NCBI GenBank assembly: GCA_945910395.1
Contig: CAMDYX010000019.1
Span: 1-44,817, forward strand
Source: an uncultured Agathobacter sp.
GTDB taxonomy: Bacteria > Bacillota > Clostridia > Lachnospirales > Lachnospiraceae
Direction of reading: 5' to 3'
Length of the DNA stretch: 44,817 bases
Made by a program: the position numbers and the translations under genes. Shown here piece by piece: positions 24,347 to 35,100 of the stretch. Each line of letters starts with the position of its first letter. The stretch's first letter is position 1. The notes below the pieces were generated by a model that saw nothing but the letters and a program-made list of their open reading frames with translations, did not search any database and was not told the DNA's origin.

Positions 24347-25561
24347 ATGGAAGGAAAGATGATCTTACAGGAAGCACAAGGGTTTTTGGATGAGTTACAG
24401 GAGATACGCCGCACACTGCATCAGCATCCGGAGCTGGGATTTGATCTTAAGTTCACAAAGCCTTATGTAAAACAGAAGCTGGAGGAAATGGGATATGACC
24501 CCATTGAAATGGGCAAGGCGGGGCTTGTTGCACTTGCCGGTGGAAAAAAGCCGGGAAAAACCATCCTGCTTCGTGCCGATATGGATGCGCTTCCCATAAA
24601 AGAGGAGGCAGAGGTAAGCTTTGCTAGCAAGGAAGAAGGAAAAATGCATGGCTGCGGACATGATATGCATACGGCAATGCTCTTAGGAGCAGCAAAGCTG
24701 TTAAAGAACCATGAGGATGAGATTGAAGGAACGATAAAGCTGGAGTTTCAGCCTGCGGAGGAAATTTTCCAGGGATCACCGGATATGATTTCAGCAGGCT
24801 TATTGGAAAATCCAAAGGTTGATGCAGCTATTATGCTACATGTGGTAGCAGGAATGCCGATGCCGGCGGGAGTGCTTATGGTTCCCGGAGGCGGAATCAG
24901 CGCCGCATCCTGTGAGCAATATCATATAACCGTAAAAGGAAAGGGGGGCCATGGCTCCACACCAAATAACTGCATAGATCCAATCACAGCAGCTGCACAG
25001 ATGCACATTGCATTACAGGAAATCAACAGCCGGGAGCTGGATGCAAACGCATATGGTGTATTTACGACCTGTCGGTTTGAGGCAGGAATGACCTCCAATG
25101 TAATTCCGGATACCGCAAAGATGTGGGGAACCATCCGTACCGTTGACCCGGAAAATGAGATAGGCGAATACATCAAGAAGAGAATGAGCGAAATCTGCCA
25201 GAGCATTGCCACAGCTTTTCGCTGTGAGGCAGAAGTGGAATATTATGATTATTGCCCGTGTATGGTCATAGATACTGAACTTTCCCAGAAGGTCTTAGGC
25301 TATGCAAAAGATTTGTTAGGGCAGGGGGCAATGGACATGACCAGTATTACCGGAGGAAAAGCAGGCGGCGGAAGCGAAGATTTTGCCTTTGTAAGCCACC
25401 ATGTGCCCACGGTAAGTATGTTTATTACTGCAGGCAACTCCGAGGAGGGGTATCTGTACAGCCAGCATAACCCGAAGGTTCGATTCGATGACTCCATGCT
25501 GTACTATGGTTCTGCTGCATATGCATATATCGCCCTCCGCTGGCTGAAGGAACAGGCCTAA
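24347..25561 (+). CDS. M20-family metallopeptidase / amidohydrolase
   Basis: 404 residues, ATG 7 bases after AAGGAGGGG. The M20D pattern is clear: RRTLHQHPELGF (about 21-32), RADMDALPIKE (about 77-87), the metal-binding HGCGHDMHTAMLLGAA (about 104-119), and QPAEEIFQG with the catalytic glutamate pair. Such enzymes hydrolyse N-acyl or N-carbamoyl amino acids or peptides. Substrate is unknown. It has no signal peptide. Confidence 0.9.
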   Translation: MEGKMILQEAQGFLDELQEIRRTLHQHPELGFDLKFTKPYVKQKLEEMGYDPIEMGKAGLVALAGGKKPGKTILLRADMDALPIKEEAEVSFASKEEGKMHGCGHDMHTAMLLGAAKLLKNHEDEIEGTIKLEFQPAEEIFQGSPDMISAGLLENPKVDAAIMLHVVAGMPMPAGVLMVPGGGISAASCEQYHITVKGKGGHGSTPNNCIDPITAAAQMHIALQEINSRELDANAYGVFTTCRFEAGMTSNVIPDTAKMWGTIRTVDPENEIGEYIKKRMSEICQSIATAFRCEAEVEYYDYCPCMVIDTELSQKVLGYAKDLLGQGAMDMTSITGGKAGGGSEDFAFVSHHVPTVSMFITAGNSEEGYLYSQHNPKVRFDDSMLYYGSAAYAYIALRWLKEQA

Positions 25562-25657
25562 TAAAAAACAAAAGAATATATTGCAAAACGTCCGCTCCTT
25601 GCGTTATAGTAGCAAAGGAAGAGCTTTACAATCAGTTTAAATATGGAGGATATAAGA

Positions 25658-27241
25658 ATGGTAGCATGGAATAATTTTGATACCTTGAACTCTTATAAGG
25701 ATCTTACAGAGAACACAAAGAAGGTAAATCTTGCAGAAGTAATGTCGGGAGAAAATGGCGCTGATCGCGTAAAAAAGTACAGCGTAGCTATGGGAGCCGG
25801 ACTTGTATATAATTACGCAGCAAAGGAAGTAGATGAAGACATCCTTGCAAAATTGGAAGCATTGGCAAAGGAAGCACAGCTTACAGAAAAATATGAAGCA
25901 TTATACAACGGCGAAGTTGTAAATACCGGAGAAAAACGTCTCGTGCTTCACCAGTTGACACGCGGACAGTTAGGAAACGCAGTAACTGCAGATGGGGTGG
26001 ATAAGAGAAGCTTTTATGTAGAGCAGCAGAATAAGATTGCTGATTTTGCAAAGAAGGTACATGCTGGAGAAATCACAAACGCAGCAGGGGAGAAGTTCAC
26101 AACGGTGGTACAGATTGGTATCGGCGGAAGCGATCTTGGCCCTCGTGCAATGTATCTTGCCTTAGAAAACTGGGCTAAGAAAAACAATACCTTCAAGATG
26201 GAAGCAAAATTCATCAGCAATGTTGATCCGGACGATGCAGCAGCAGTTTTAAATTCCATCGATGTTGCTCACTCTATTTTCGTATTAGTATCTAAGTCAG
26301 GAACCACACTGGAGACACTTACAAACGAGTCCTTTGTAAAGGATGCCCTTGCAAAAGCAGGACTGGATGCATCTAAGCACATGATTGCTGTAACAAGTGA
26401 GACTTCTCCTCTTGCAAAGAGCAGCGATTACTTAGCAGCATTTTTCATGGATGATTATATCGGAGGACGTTTCTCATCTACCTCAGCAGTAGGAGGAGCC
26501 GTTCTTTCCCTCGCCTTTGGACCGGAGGTATTCGACCGCTTCTTAAAGGGAGCAGCAGAGGAGGATGAGCTTGCTAAGAATGCAGAGCTTCGCAAGAACC
26601 CGGCAATGTTAGACGCACTGATCGGAATCTATGAGCGTAACGTTCTTGGATATCCGGCAACTGCAGTGCTTCCGTATTCACAGGCACTTTCCCATTTCCC
26701 TGCACACTTACAGCAGCTTGACATGGAGTCAAACGGAAAATCTGTCAATCGTTTCGGTGAGCCTGTAGATTATGTAACCGGACCAATCATCTTCGGTGAG
26801 CCGGGAACAAACGGACAGCATTCCTTCTACCAGTTACTGCATCAGGGAACAGATATTACGCCACTTCAGTTCATCGGATTTAAGAATAGCCAGATTGGAA
26901 CTGACGTAGATATTCAGGGAAGCACAAGCCAGCAGAAGCTTTGCGCAAACGTAGCAGCTCAGATCGTTGCATTTGCCTGCGGAAAGGCAGATGAGAATAA
27001 GAACAAGAACTTCGAGGGAGGACGCCCTTCAAGCATCATCATCGGAGAGCAGCTGACACCGGAATCCCTTGGTGCACTTCTTGCACACTTTGAGAATAAG
27101 GTAATGTTCCAGGGCTTCGTATGGAACATCAACAGCTTTGACCAGGAGGGAGTACAGTTAGGAAAGATTCTGGCAAAGAAAGTACTTGCCCATGAGACAG
27201 ATGGTGCATTAAAGGTATATAGTGATTTATTGAACATTTAA
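25658..27241 (+). CDS. pgi: Glucose-6-phosphate isomerase
   Basis: 527 residues. The ATG at 25658 follows TGGAGG; the earlier in-frame ATG at 25643 overlaps that site. Family signatures: VQIGIGGSDLGPRAM, SKSGTTLETLTN (sugar-phosphate binding), GGRFSSTSAVGG, QLDMESNGKSV (holding the catalytic Glu) and GQHSFYQLLHQGT. Length matches the longer E. coli/eukaryote-type enzyme rather than the ~450-residue Bacillus type. It interconverts glucose-6-phosphate and fructose-6-phosphate in glycolysis. Codon use looks optimised, consistent with high expression. Confidence 0.96.
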   Translation: MVAWNNFDTLNSYKDLTENTKKVNLAEVMSGENGADRVKKYSVAMGAGLVYNYAAKEVDEDILAKLEALAKEAQLTEKYEALYNGEVVNTGEKRLVLHQLTRGQLGNAVTADGVDKRSFYVEQQNKIADFAKKVHAGEITNAAGEKFTTVVQIGIGGSDLGPRAMYLALENWAKKNNTFKMEAKFISNVDPDDAAAVLNSIDVAHSIFVLVSKSGTTLETLTNESFVKDALAKAGLDASKHMIAVTSETSPLAKSSDYLAAFFMDDYIGGRFSSTSAVGGAVLSLAFGPEVFDRFLKGAAEEDELAKNAELRKNPAMLDALIGIYERNVLGYPATAVLPYSQALSHFPAHLQQLDMESNGKSVNRFGEPVDYVTGPIIFGEPGTNGQHSFYQLLHQGTDITPLQFIGFKNSQIGTDVDIQGSTSQQKLCANVAAQIVAFACGKADENKNKNFEGGRPSSIIIGEQLTPESLGALLAHFENKVMFQGFVWNINSFDQEGVQLGKILAKKVLAHETDGALKVYSDLLNI

Positions 27242-27261
27242 TTTTTAAAAGAAACATATTC

Positions 27262-27303
27262 AGCTCTGGAAATGGCCTAAACAAGCCGTTTCCGGAGCTT
27301 TTT
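27262..27303 (+). terminator. Intrinsic terminator of pgi
   Basis: AGCTCTGGAAATGGC (27262-27276) pairs with GCCGTTTCCGGAGCT (27285-27299) with two G:T pairs, followed by TTTTTC. Confidence 0.9.
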
Positions 27304-27347
27304 CTTTTTGGATGGTTTGGTTGAAAAAAGCCTGGTTTTAAGGTACT

Positions 27348-27461
27348 ATGAAAAAGAAGCTGAGGGCGGATTTAAAGCTTGTGGCAAGAGCACTTCTTCC
27401 GATGGAGATTTCAGAGGGAACGAAGCTCAAATACGAATTGATGCAATATGAGATTGTTTAA
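27348..27461 (+). CDS. Short hypothetical ORF (37 aa), possibly a gene remnant
   Basis: MKKKLRADLKLVARALLPMEI ..., ending QYEIV. It is amphipathic and protein-like, but has no clear ribosome binding site. It may be the surviving C-terminus of a longer gene. It ends 17 bases before the YunG-like gene. Confidence 0.3.
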   Translation: MKKKLRADLKLVARALLPMEISEGTKLKYELMQYEIV

Positions 27462-27478
27462 TACCGGAGGATACCGAA

Positions 27479-27916
27479 ATGGATTACAAATTTTACGGTT
27501 GGGAGCATGCGAATGTACCTGCTGTTACCCCAGAGTATCAAAAAGTAAAAAATCCAAGACACCTGTATGAACTGTTGTCAGATATCTGGTGTGCAAAGAC
27601 CTGCGCGCCGAGAATGAGAGATGAGTGGACAAAAGAAAATCGGACTTTGGGGCAGTGCTCCATTACCGCTTTTCTCGCACAGGATATCTTTGGCGGCGAA
27701 GTATATGGAATTTGGCGCCCCGGTGGAAATTATCATTGCTACAATGTGATTGGAGACTGTGTATTTGACCTTACAAGTGAACAGTTTCAGGGAGAAGACT
27801 TGTGCTATGAAAATAATCCAAAGCAGTTTCGCGAAGTACATTTTTTAAAAGAAGAAAAACACCTGCGCTACGAATACTTGAAGACGGAGCTGAAGAAGAT
27901 CTTAGAGAATATGTAG
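27479..27916 (+). CDS. YunG-like hypothetical protein
   Basis: 145 residues, ATG 8 bases after CGGAGG. The segment LGQCSITAFLAQDIFGGEVYG (split about 56-76), then HCYNVIGDCVFDLTSEQF, recalls the YunG family, with a conserved Cys and His-Asn pair like a papain-type fold (C near 59, H near 88). No activity is known to me for it. It stands alone after the pgi terminator and before several decayed small genes. Confidence 0.6.
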   Translation: MDYKFYGWEHANVPAVTPEYQKVKNPRHLYELLSDIWCAKTCAPRMRDEWTKENRTLGQCSITAFLAQDIFGGEVYGIWRPGGNYHCYNVIGDCVFDLTSEQFQGEDLCYENNPKQFREVHFLKEEKHLRYEYLKTELKKILENM

Positions 27917-27927
27917 AAGAAAATGAC

Positions 27928-28023
27928 ATGTGGAAAATTGTACAGATATTTGATGGAGATTATGGCTGCGAGGAATTGGCACCGGGAGAAAAGCCAAAGG
28001 TTTCCGTTACATTGGAAAGATGA
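27928..28023 (+). pseudogene. Short truncated ORF (31 aa)
   Basis: MWKIVQIFDGDYGCEELAPG ... to a stop at 28023. The sequence looks like the N-terminus of a small conserved protein that is cut off early. It lies between the YunG-like gene and a frameshifted gene, in what appears to be a decaying stretch. Confidence 0.35.
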
Positions 28024-28032
28024 GGTGCAGGC

Positions 28033-28264
28033 ATGAGTTTTTGGGATAAGTACAAAAAGACGAATAAGGAATTAGATGTAATTTTAGCAGGTGTTGCAAA
28101 TAATGCAGCAAACAATTACAAGGATGCCGCGCAGAAATATTTTAGAGTTTCTGGCCAAATTTGAGGAGTTAAAAGCTTCTGGAAAGCTAAATGAAAAGCA
28201 GTTGGTTTTTTATGAGGGGCAAAAGGCTAAGTACGAGAAAGAATTGAAAGGATTTCATCACTAG
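28033..28264 (+). pseudogene. Frameshifted small helical protein gene
   Basis: Frame one runs MSFWDKYKKTNKELDVILAG ... DAAQKYF and stops near 28164. The next frame continues LEFLAKFEELKASGKLNEKQ ... to a stop at 28264. Removing one T from the TTTT run at 28140-28143 restores a single frame of about 76 residues. This is a recent frameshift or a sequencing error. The protein is helical and charged, of unknown function. Confidence 0.6.
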
Positions 28265-28379
28265 TGTATCTGATATCCGTATATTTTGATAAATTTGTCC
28301 GTTTTTTTGTTCCACATTCGTTGTATACTTTGATCATCAGTTGAGACAACAAGTAAACGGAGAAAGAAAGGACAGTAAA

Positions 28380-29291
28380 ATGAGCACATATGTGGTTGGT
28401 GATATTCATGGGTGCTATGAAGAATTTATAGATCTGGTTGAAAAAATCGAAAAGCAGGATGCTAGCGCTCATTTTATTTTAGTTGGTGATATTATAGACC
28501 GTGGACCGGATTCCATTAAGATGCTTCGTTGGGCTATGGATTCCTGCAATAAACCGGATGGAAAATTTGAGCTGATTCTGGGAAATCACGAATATGAAAA
28601 GATTTCGCTTTTAGAAAGATATTTTTCCTTTTGTGAGGACGGATTGGCGAATTCTATGGAAGAGTTTTGCAGGCAAAGACAGGATGATTCCTATCATTTT
28701 GGAAGGACTTTGGCAGAGGAGCATATTTCAGATGAAGAGATAAAACAATACTGCCGTTTCTTTCGATTGCTTCCGATATATAAGGAGTTGGACGTAACCA
28801 TCCAGGGAAAAAGACAGCACTTTATCATTGTGCATGGTGGACTTCGGATAGACTTTGTGAATGAGGATGAGACCTTTAAAAAGTCCACTCTTTCGAGGAA
28901 GGGATTACTTTTCGAAGCAAGAAAGGATGGACATAATACAATAGAAAAAATCGTGTGGGACAGGTGTTCGGTAGCATTAAGGCGAACAATCGTCATTCAT
29001 GGACATACGCCAACCTGCGACGATCCGAATATAGAGGGGCGAATCGGATTTGGACAGAAAGAAGTGAATGTGGATGGGGGCTGCGTGTTCAGGAGCAAGG
29101 CATATCCAAACGCAAACCTTGCAGCGCTTCGGCTGGAGGATTTGGAAGAGTTTTATAGATACGACCCGGGTCCAATTACAGAGGTCAATAAGGAAAAGAA
29201 GGATCAGCTGTTGAAACGGAAGAGAAGACCAAGCAAAAAGGAACGGGAAGCTTGGATGAAAGAAGCAGAGCAATGGCTTGGACTGGTATAG
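28380..29291 (+). CDS. Metallophosphoesterase (PPP-type phosphatase)
   Basis: 303 residues, ATG at 28380 after GAAAGGAC. Phosphoesterase motifs are complete: GDIHGC (7-12), GDIIDRGPDS, GNHE, VHGG and HGHT. These coordinate a dinuclear metal centre as in serine/threonine phosphatases and diadenosine tetraphosphatases (PrpA/ApaH-like). The last 40 residues are strongly basic (KRKRRPSKKERE). It is 14 bases upstream of addB and probably co-transcribed, though the functional link is not obvious. Confidence 0.88.
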   Translation: MSTYVVGDIHGCYEEFIDLVEKIEKQDASAHFILVGDIIDRGPDSIKMLRWAMDSCNKPDGKFELILGNHEYEKISLLERYFSFCEDGLANSMEEFCRQRQDDSYHFGRTLAEEHISDEEIKQYCRFFRLLPIYKELDVTIQGKRQHFIIVHGGLRIDFVNEDETFKKSTLSRKGLLFEARKDGHNTIEKIVWDRCSVALRRTIVIHGHTPTCDDPNIEGRIGFGQKEVNVDGGCVFRSKAYPNANLAALRLEDLEEFYRYDPGPITEVNKEKKDQLLKRKRRPSKKEREAWMKEAEQWLGLV

Positions 29292-29305
29292 GAGGGGCAC
29301 TAAGG

Positions 29306-32173
29306 ATGAAGCTGGAGGAGTTTTTACAAATCGAAGGAAAGAAAGTAATCCTTTCTAACAAAATATCGAATGGGAATGCCTGTATTCGAATCTGCAATAT
29401 TCGTAAAGGCATAGACACACTGGATGTCAAAACCATGAAGATAGAGGATATTGTGGTTGAACTATGTCAGGCATATTGCGCTATTTATGAAGAAGAAATG
29501 CCGGATGTTATCGACGATCGTCTTTCGGAAATCCTACTGAATAAGGTTTTGATGAACAACAGCTACACCTGCTTCCCAAAGAAGAGTCTTTCAAAGCTTA
29601 CCATACGAAAAATAAAGGAAGTAACCGACGAGCTTCGAAGGAGTATACAAACCGATGCATTTGATCAGTCAACAGATCCAAAAGTCCGGGAAATCCGAAG
29701 CATTATTTCTGAGTACGAGAACTTGCTGAAGGAAGAAAAGCTGGCGGATTATCCGCTTCTTCTCGACCGGGCAACGGAGATATTGAAAAAAGACGGAATA
29801 GACATCAACATGCTGCTTCCCTGGACAAAAGAGGTACATATTGGAAATCTTGAGAACAATGTCTGGTTCTCCAAAGAAAAGCAGGTTGTACAACGACTCC
29901 TTTCTGTTTGCAAAAATGCTTCCTTTGATGAATTGGAATATTTAAATGATGACATATCCAACCATGGAAAAATTCAATTTGATTTTTACAGGGCATATGG
30001 AATTGCCAATGAGATTTCTCAGGCGATAAGAGGAATCGGGCAGATTTCCGACACCGCCATTTATTATTCGGACCCGGTCTATGTGAATTTTCTTCGCGCT
30101 GCCCTGGATCAGGCTCGCATACCATACACCTTTGTAAAAGGAATCAAAGCGGTGGATACAGATACCGTACAGTTTTTAAGGGGAATTCTTCTTATGGCGG
30201 GGGAAGACTTTTCATATGCAAGGCTGGAGGATGTGATCAACAACCGTTTGATGACGTTTTACAATGTCGCAACTGATGAAGTAGCATTAAACCCAATGAG
30301 AGCATACCGGGATTCCCTGCGGGATGGAATCGGCTGGGAAAGTGACCGGATTATTTCCTGGTGTAAGGAAAACGAAAAGGACAAAGGCCCTTTAAGGCAG
30401 GTATATGCAGCCTTTTTAAGGGAGCTGGTGGGTATATTTATTGATGTAGAGGATCAGAGGGAGCGGAGTATTGTGGAAATCTATCAAAGACTCCTTTCCT
30501 TTATGAGAAGGTATACCTTTGCCTCCAACAAGGAGTGGGTAAAGCTGAAAAGTACTTTAGAAGCAGAAATACCGCGGTTGAGTTATTTTAGTGAGGCCAA
30601 GTGGTCTTTGCCTGAGAAGATCAATTATCTTTTGGAGACATTGGATGAGCTTATGATTACGGATACAGAAGGAGAAAACGGTGTTGTCTTAGCCCCAATG
30701 AATAGCTTTTTTGTAATAGAAAGAAAAACGGTTTTTCTCATCGGACTGGCTGCCTGCGTATTTCAGCTTGATACAAAGCAATCGCCAATCCTGTCCGATG
30801 AAGAAAAAATAACATATATGCCGGGCGAGGGGGAGGCGCTGGACCTATCTGTCAATCGAAACGGAAAGAGAAAAAAGGCTGTTACGGATGCCATAAAGAC
30901 CATGGAGGAAGGAAAAGTAACCCTGATTTACAGCTCCTATGACACCATTGCGCTTCGGGAGAACAGTAAATCCATTTTTTTCATGGAAATGTCCGAGAAT
31001 CAGGAAATCAAGCAGGCAGAGGGCTATGATTTTTCCGGGGAGGATCTCTTATGCGACGCTTCCAAAATGAGAGAAGTGCTAGATCATGTAGATGACTATG
31101 TAGAACGAAAACCTAGGACCCAAAAAGAGTGGGAGGCTCCGGTGACGACTGCTATGAGTGCCAGCGGAATGCAGACACTCCTTGGGTGTCCTCTTGCATA
31201 CTACTATCAGTACATGAATTATCTGACGGTATATGATGAGCTTCAAAAAAACGGATACGAGTGGTTATCTGCAGCGGCAAAGGGAAATCTTTGTCACAGG
31301 ACATTGGAGGAATACCTAAAAGCTGCTTTTCCACCCGCCGGAAGCCTGCTAAGTTGTGTGGATGAAAATCTGTTTGAACAAATTTATCAGGAACAGATTG
31401 AAATCTCTAAGAAAGAACAGCCGTATCCATCGCTGATTATAGAACAAAAGGAGGAACAGCTGTACCGAAAGCTGATTCACACTTATCTGGAAAAGCTGCA
31501 TCTGCAGTGGGTACAGGCGAAAAAAGACGGCAGAGAATGGAAGATTATTGGCTGCGAATTGGGATTTGACAATCTTTCCTACATAAGCAGCCTGGAGAAC
31601 GACTGCAATTTTTCCCTGACACTTCGAGGCTCCATTGACCGAATGGATGGATATGTGGATAGTGAGGGAAATCTTAACATACGGATTGTGGATTACAAGA
31701 CCGGACGCAAAAAGAAGAAGGCAGAAGAGGTAGAGGCAGGAATTCAGATTCAGCACTATATTTACGCATATGCAGCGCTGGATTATGTGAAAAATCATTT
31801 AAATGAGATTAAGGAGCTGTTTGCGGTTTCCGGAATCAAGGATATTCTGTTTGAACAGGTGGTATATTCTTTCCCTTACGAGAAGCCATCAAAGGAAATG
31901 AATTATGATGAGATTGACGTGACAGAGCTTGTAAATGAAAGAATCCTTCCGGCGGAGGATTTTATGGACAAAACCTTAGTTCTTCCCGAGAATATCAGTG
32001 AGGCCCTGTCCCGTACCATCGGAGCACTTCAGAAGGGAAGCCTGGATGATTTTTCCAAGAACTGTCAGGAGATTATTGACCAGAAGAGAGAGGAATTTGA
32101 AGAAGAATCCCTTGCGAAGTTTTGTGATTCCAATTATTGCAGATACAAGTCCATTTGCCGAGAGTGGCTTTAA
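29306..32173 (+). CDS. addB: AddB-like nuclease subunit of AddAB
   Basis: 955 residues, ATG at 29306 after GGAGGGG. The C-terminal RecB-type nuclease has GSIDRMD, then IVDYKTG with D796-Y-K798. Four cysteines, C628, C940, C945 and C951 (C ... C-x4-C-x5-C), match the Fe-S staple of AddB nucleases. The N-terminal inactive-helicase region has no Walker A motif, shorter than Bacillus AddB (about 1,166 residues), more like RexB. With AddA it should resect double-strand breaks and degrade linear foreign DNA, stopping at a Chi-like site. Confidence 0.85.
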   Translation: MKLEEFLQIEGKKVILSNKISNGNACIRICNIRKGIDTLDVKTMKIEDIVVELCQAYCAIYEEEMPDVIDDRLSEILLNKVLMNNSYTCFPKKSLSKLTIRKIKEVTDELRRSIQTDAFDQSTDPKVREIRSIISEYENLLKEEKLADYPLLLDRATEILKKDGIDINMLLPWTKEVHIGNLENNVWFSKEKQVVQRLLSVCKNASFDELEYLNDDISNHGKIQFDFYRAYGIANEISQAIRGIGQISDTAIYYSDPVYVNFLRAALDQARIPYTFVKGIKAVDTDTVQFLRGILLMAGEDFSYARLEDVINNRLMTFYNVATDEVALNPMRAYRDSLRDGIGWESDRIISWCKENEKDKGPLRQVYAAFLRELVGIFIDVEDQRERSIVEIYQRLLSFMRRYTFASNKEWVKLKSTLEAEIPRLSYFSEAKWSLPEKINYLLETLDELMITDTEGENGVVLAPMNSFFVIERKTVFLIGLAACVFQLDTKQSPILSDEEKITYMPGEGEALDLSVNRNGKRKKAVTDAIKTMEEGKVTLIYSSYDTIALRENSKSIFFMEMSENQEIKQAEGYDFSGEDLLCDASKMREVLDHVDDYVERKPRTQKEWEAPVTTAMSASGMQTLLGCPLAYYYQYMNYLTVYDELQKNGYEWLSAAAKGNLCHRTLEEYLKAAFPPAGSLLSCVDENLFEQIYQEQIEISKKEQPYPSLIIEQKEEQLYRKLIHTYLEKLHLQWVQAKKDGREWKIIGCELGFDNLSYISSLENDCNFSLTLRGSIDRMDGYVDSEGNLNIRIVDYKTGRKKKKAEEVEAGIQIQHYIYAYAALDYVKNHLNEIKELFAVSGIKDILFEQVVYSFPYEKPSKEMNYDEIDVTELVNERILPAEDFMDKTLVLPENISEALSRTIGALQKGSLDDFSKNCQEIIDQKREEFEEESLAKFCDSNYCRYKSICREWL

Positions 32174-32189
32174 GTAGGAGGAGAAGGGT

Positions 32190-35100
32190 ATGAAGTCGAA
32201 TTTGACGGAGAGTCAAAAGCGTTTTGAAATCGAAAACAGGATCGACTTGAATATGTTTGTGGAGGCCGGCGCCGGGGCAGGAAAAACCACGCTGATCGTA
32301 AAGAGAATTCTCAATCAGTTAAAAAGCAAAATTGCGCCGGGAGAAATCGTAGTAATTACATTTACAAATGCGGCAGCAGAGGAGCTGCGGGGAAGAATTG
32401 CCGAGGGAGTAAGAAAGGCAAATCTGGTGCAGGCGCTGTCTCATTTGGACGAAATGAACATTTCCACCATCCATGCGTTTTGCAATGTGCTCTTAAAGGA
32501 GCAGGCAATCATGGCGGGCCTGCCCATGGATCTGACCCTGATGGATGAAAAGGAAAGCATCCTGCTTAAGAAAAAATACCTGACGGAATTTATGTCAAAG
32601 CTTTCTTCTGTGGAGTGGGATGTATTGGAAGCAGACGCTGCAGAGGATGAATCCAGATGGCGGACAAAGTCCTATCTGGAGGAGCTGTATCTGCAGATTT
32701 GTGATCTGACGAAGGACACCGGTATTATTATGCCGAAAAAAGTGATTCCTGTAGCTGACTTTCTCAAGGATTTTGGTGAATTTCTCGAGGTGCTTGACGA
32801 GGAATTATTAGGGGCGGCCAATGCCATCAATAGCGCAAGCTATTACGTTACCCTGGAGGATCTGGCATCAGATGAAAGGCTCTGCAGTGCAAAGACAAAG
32901 GACTATATCAATGCCCGTGGGCTGGATGATTTTATGCAGATGGAAAATCAGGCGCTAAAAGCGCTATCCTCCAAAGGTGCGTTTTTCAAATCCTCGGGGC
33001 TTTTGGCTTCCTATGATAAGGATTCGGTTGAGCCTTACAACCGGGCGTTGGATGAGCTGGTTCATATGCATATGGATAAAATAGCAGGGCATACGGTAAG
33101 CTCATCGGACAAGGAGAATACCTATATCGAGCAGCTTATGAATAGTGAGAAGAAGGAACGGCATTTCCAGACCCTCATGGAGTACGCAAAGAAGGCAAAG
33201 GCATATTATTATGAAAATCGTCCCAGCAATATGGTTTCCAATGACAATATCTTGGAGCTGACCAGGGATCTGATCTGTAAAAATGATGATGCAGTGTCAT
33301 TTTTTATGCAGAAATATAAGTGCTTCTACGTGGATGAATTTCAGGATACCGATTCTGTCCAGGCTTCCTTTATCTATCGACTGGCATCCGATCTGTCCGA
33401 TACGAATCATAGGAAGCTTCGGGACGGCGCACTTTTTGTGGTAGGAGATCCCAAACAGTCTATTTATCGTTTCCGTGGAGCCCAGCCGAAGGTCTATTTT
33501 GATATCAAGGAACGCATGGCATCTGAAGCAATGAAAAATGCCTGCGTATATGAGCTGGAAAAGAACTTCCGCTCCAATCACGAAATCATTAACTGGGTAA
33601 ATGAAAAGTTTACAGAATCTGATGCAGATATGCCGATTGTGGATAAACAGCATCCTTACCGGAAAATGGAAGCGGATAAGGAGGTCTGCAAATCTGTGGC
33701 AGATCCAGGGAAGCTGATTCACGGCGTATACCGCTATCAGAAGGGTGACGCGGCCTTTCTTGGCAAGATACAGGTCAAGAAGACACGGCAGAAAAATAAC
33801 GTAAAATATACGGAAGTCGTAGAAGTGGAAGGATATTCCTATGCGGAGGATTCCACAGAACATGACATCAAAGCAGTCGTTGATCTGATCTTGAATTTAA
33901 AGAATAACGATTACATGATTACAGACTATCAGTTTGGAGAGGATGGTATCGTAACGGCTTTTGAACGTCCCATCGAGTATAAGGATTTTCTTTTGATCAG
34001 TCAGGATACGAAAAAAATGATTGAATATCTGTCTGCACTAAAGGCATATGGAATTCCGGTCCGGTTTGATGGAAGAGCAGATCTCTCGCAGCAGAAGGCC
34101 CTAAACGCATATGTCCGCTTATATGGCTATCTCATTAATCCAAAAGAGCCCTTTATGAGAATGGCGGCAAAGGAAGCTGTCAGGCAATTAGGGCTTGTAA
34201 AGGAAGAGAAGGATTTAGAAAAGTACACAGATGACTTTTTAGATTTTTTATATTACAAGAGCAAGGATATGACGGCATATGGGCAGGCATATTTTCTAGA
34301 AAAGCAGCTGTCTGCAATTCTTGATAAGGACAGGGAGTACAGTCAGATTGAGGTCTACACCATTCAAAGCAGACTTCGCCAGATGATTGAAACGGTATTC
34401 TCCAACGTATCCGGAACCGGCATTCTCATAGAAAAAGCATTTCAGGAGTATCTGAATGAAACAGTAGAGCATGAGCTTTCCTTAGAAGAAAATCCGGATG
34501 CAGTACGGTTTATGAATCTGCACAAATCAAAGGGATTAGAGGGGAATATCGTGATTATTCTCGACCGGCGGGGGCACAGAAGGAGTGGGATTCAAAGCTT
34601 CCGGGAGGATCAAAGCTTTTACCCCGGCATCAAGGAGTGGTCTTCGGTTTCCGGACTTTCTCTCTATAAGGATAAAAACGATGCAGAAAATGCAGCCGAA
34701 TTTCACAGATTAGAATACGTTGCGGTTACCAGAGCAAAGCAGGCGGTTATCTTTATGAATGTGGTGGAGCACGGGGGCATTTTTGCCACATCTAAGGTAA
34801 ATTCAAGTAGCCATAAGCTGGAAGGGAATACGAACGGAAGCTTCGACTACAAAATAAACGAGTGCCCATCTGTTGAGGAGATTGTAAATCAAAAGGACAA
34901 TAAATTAATGATTCCTGCTCCAAAGGGCTGCTATGATTATGCCACGGATGGATATGCAAAAGAACAGACACCGGCAGGAGAATTTGAGGAGTTATATGAG
35001 AAGAAAAGCCCCTCCGGACTGGAGGCAAGCAGCCCTACAAGACGCTCTGTAAAGGAGCAGGAAAAGGCGAAGGGAAGAACGGAAAGGGAAGAATTCTCCA

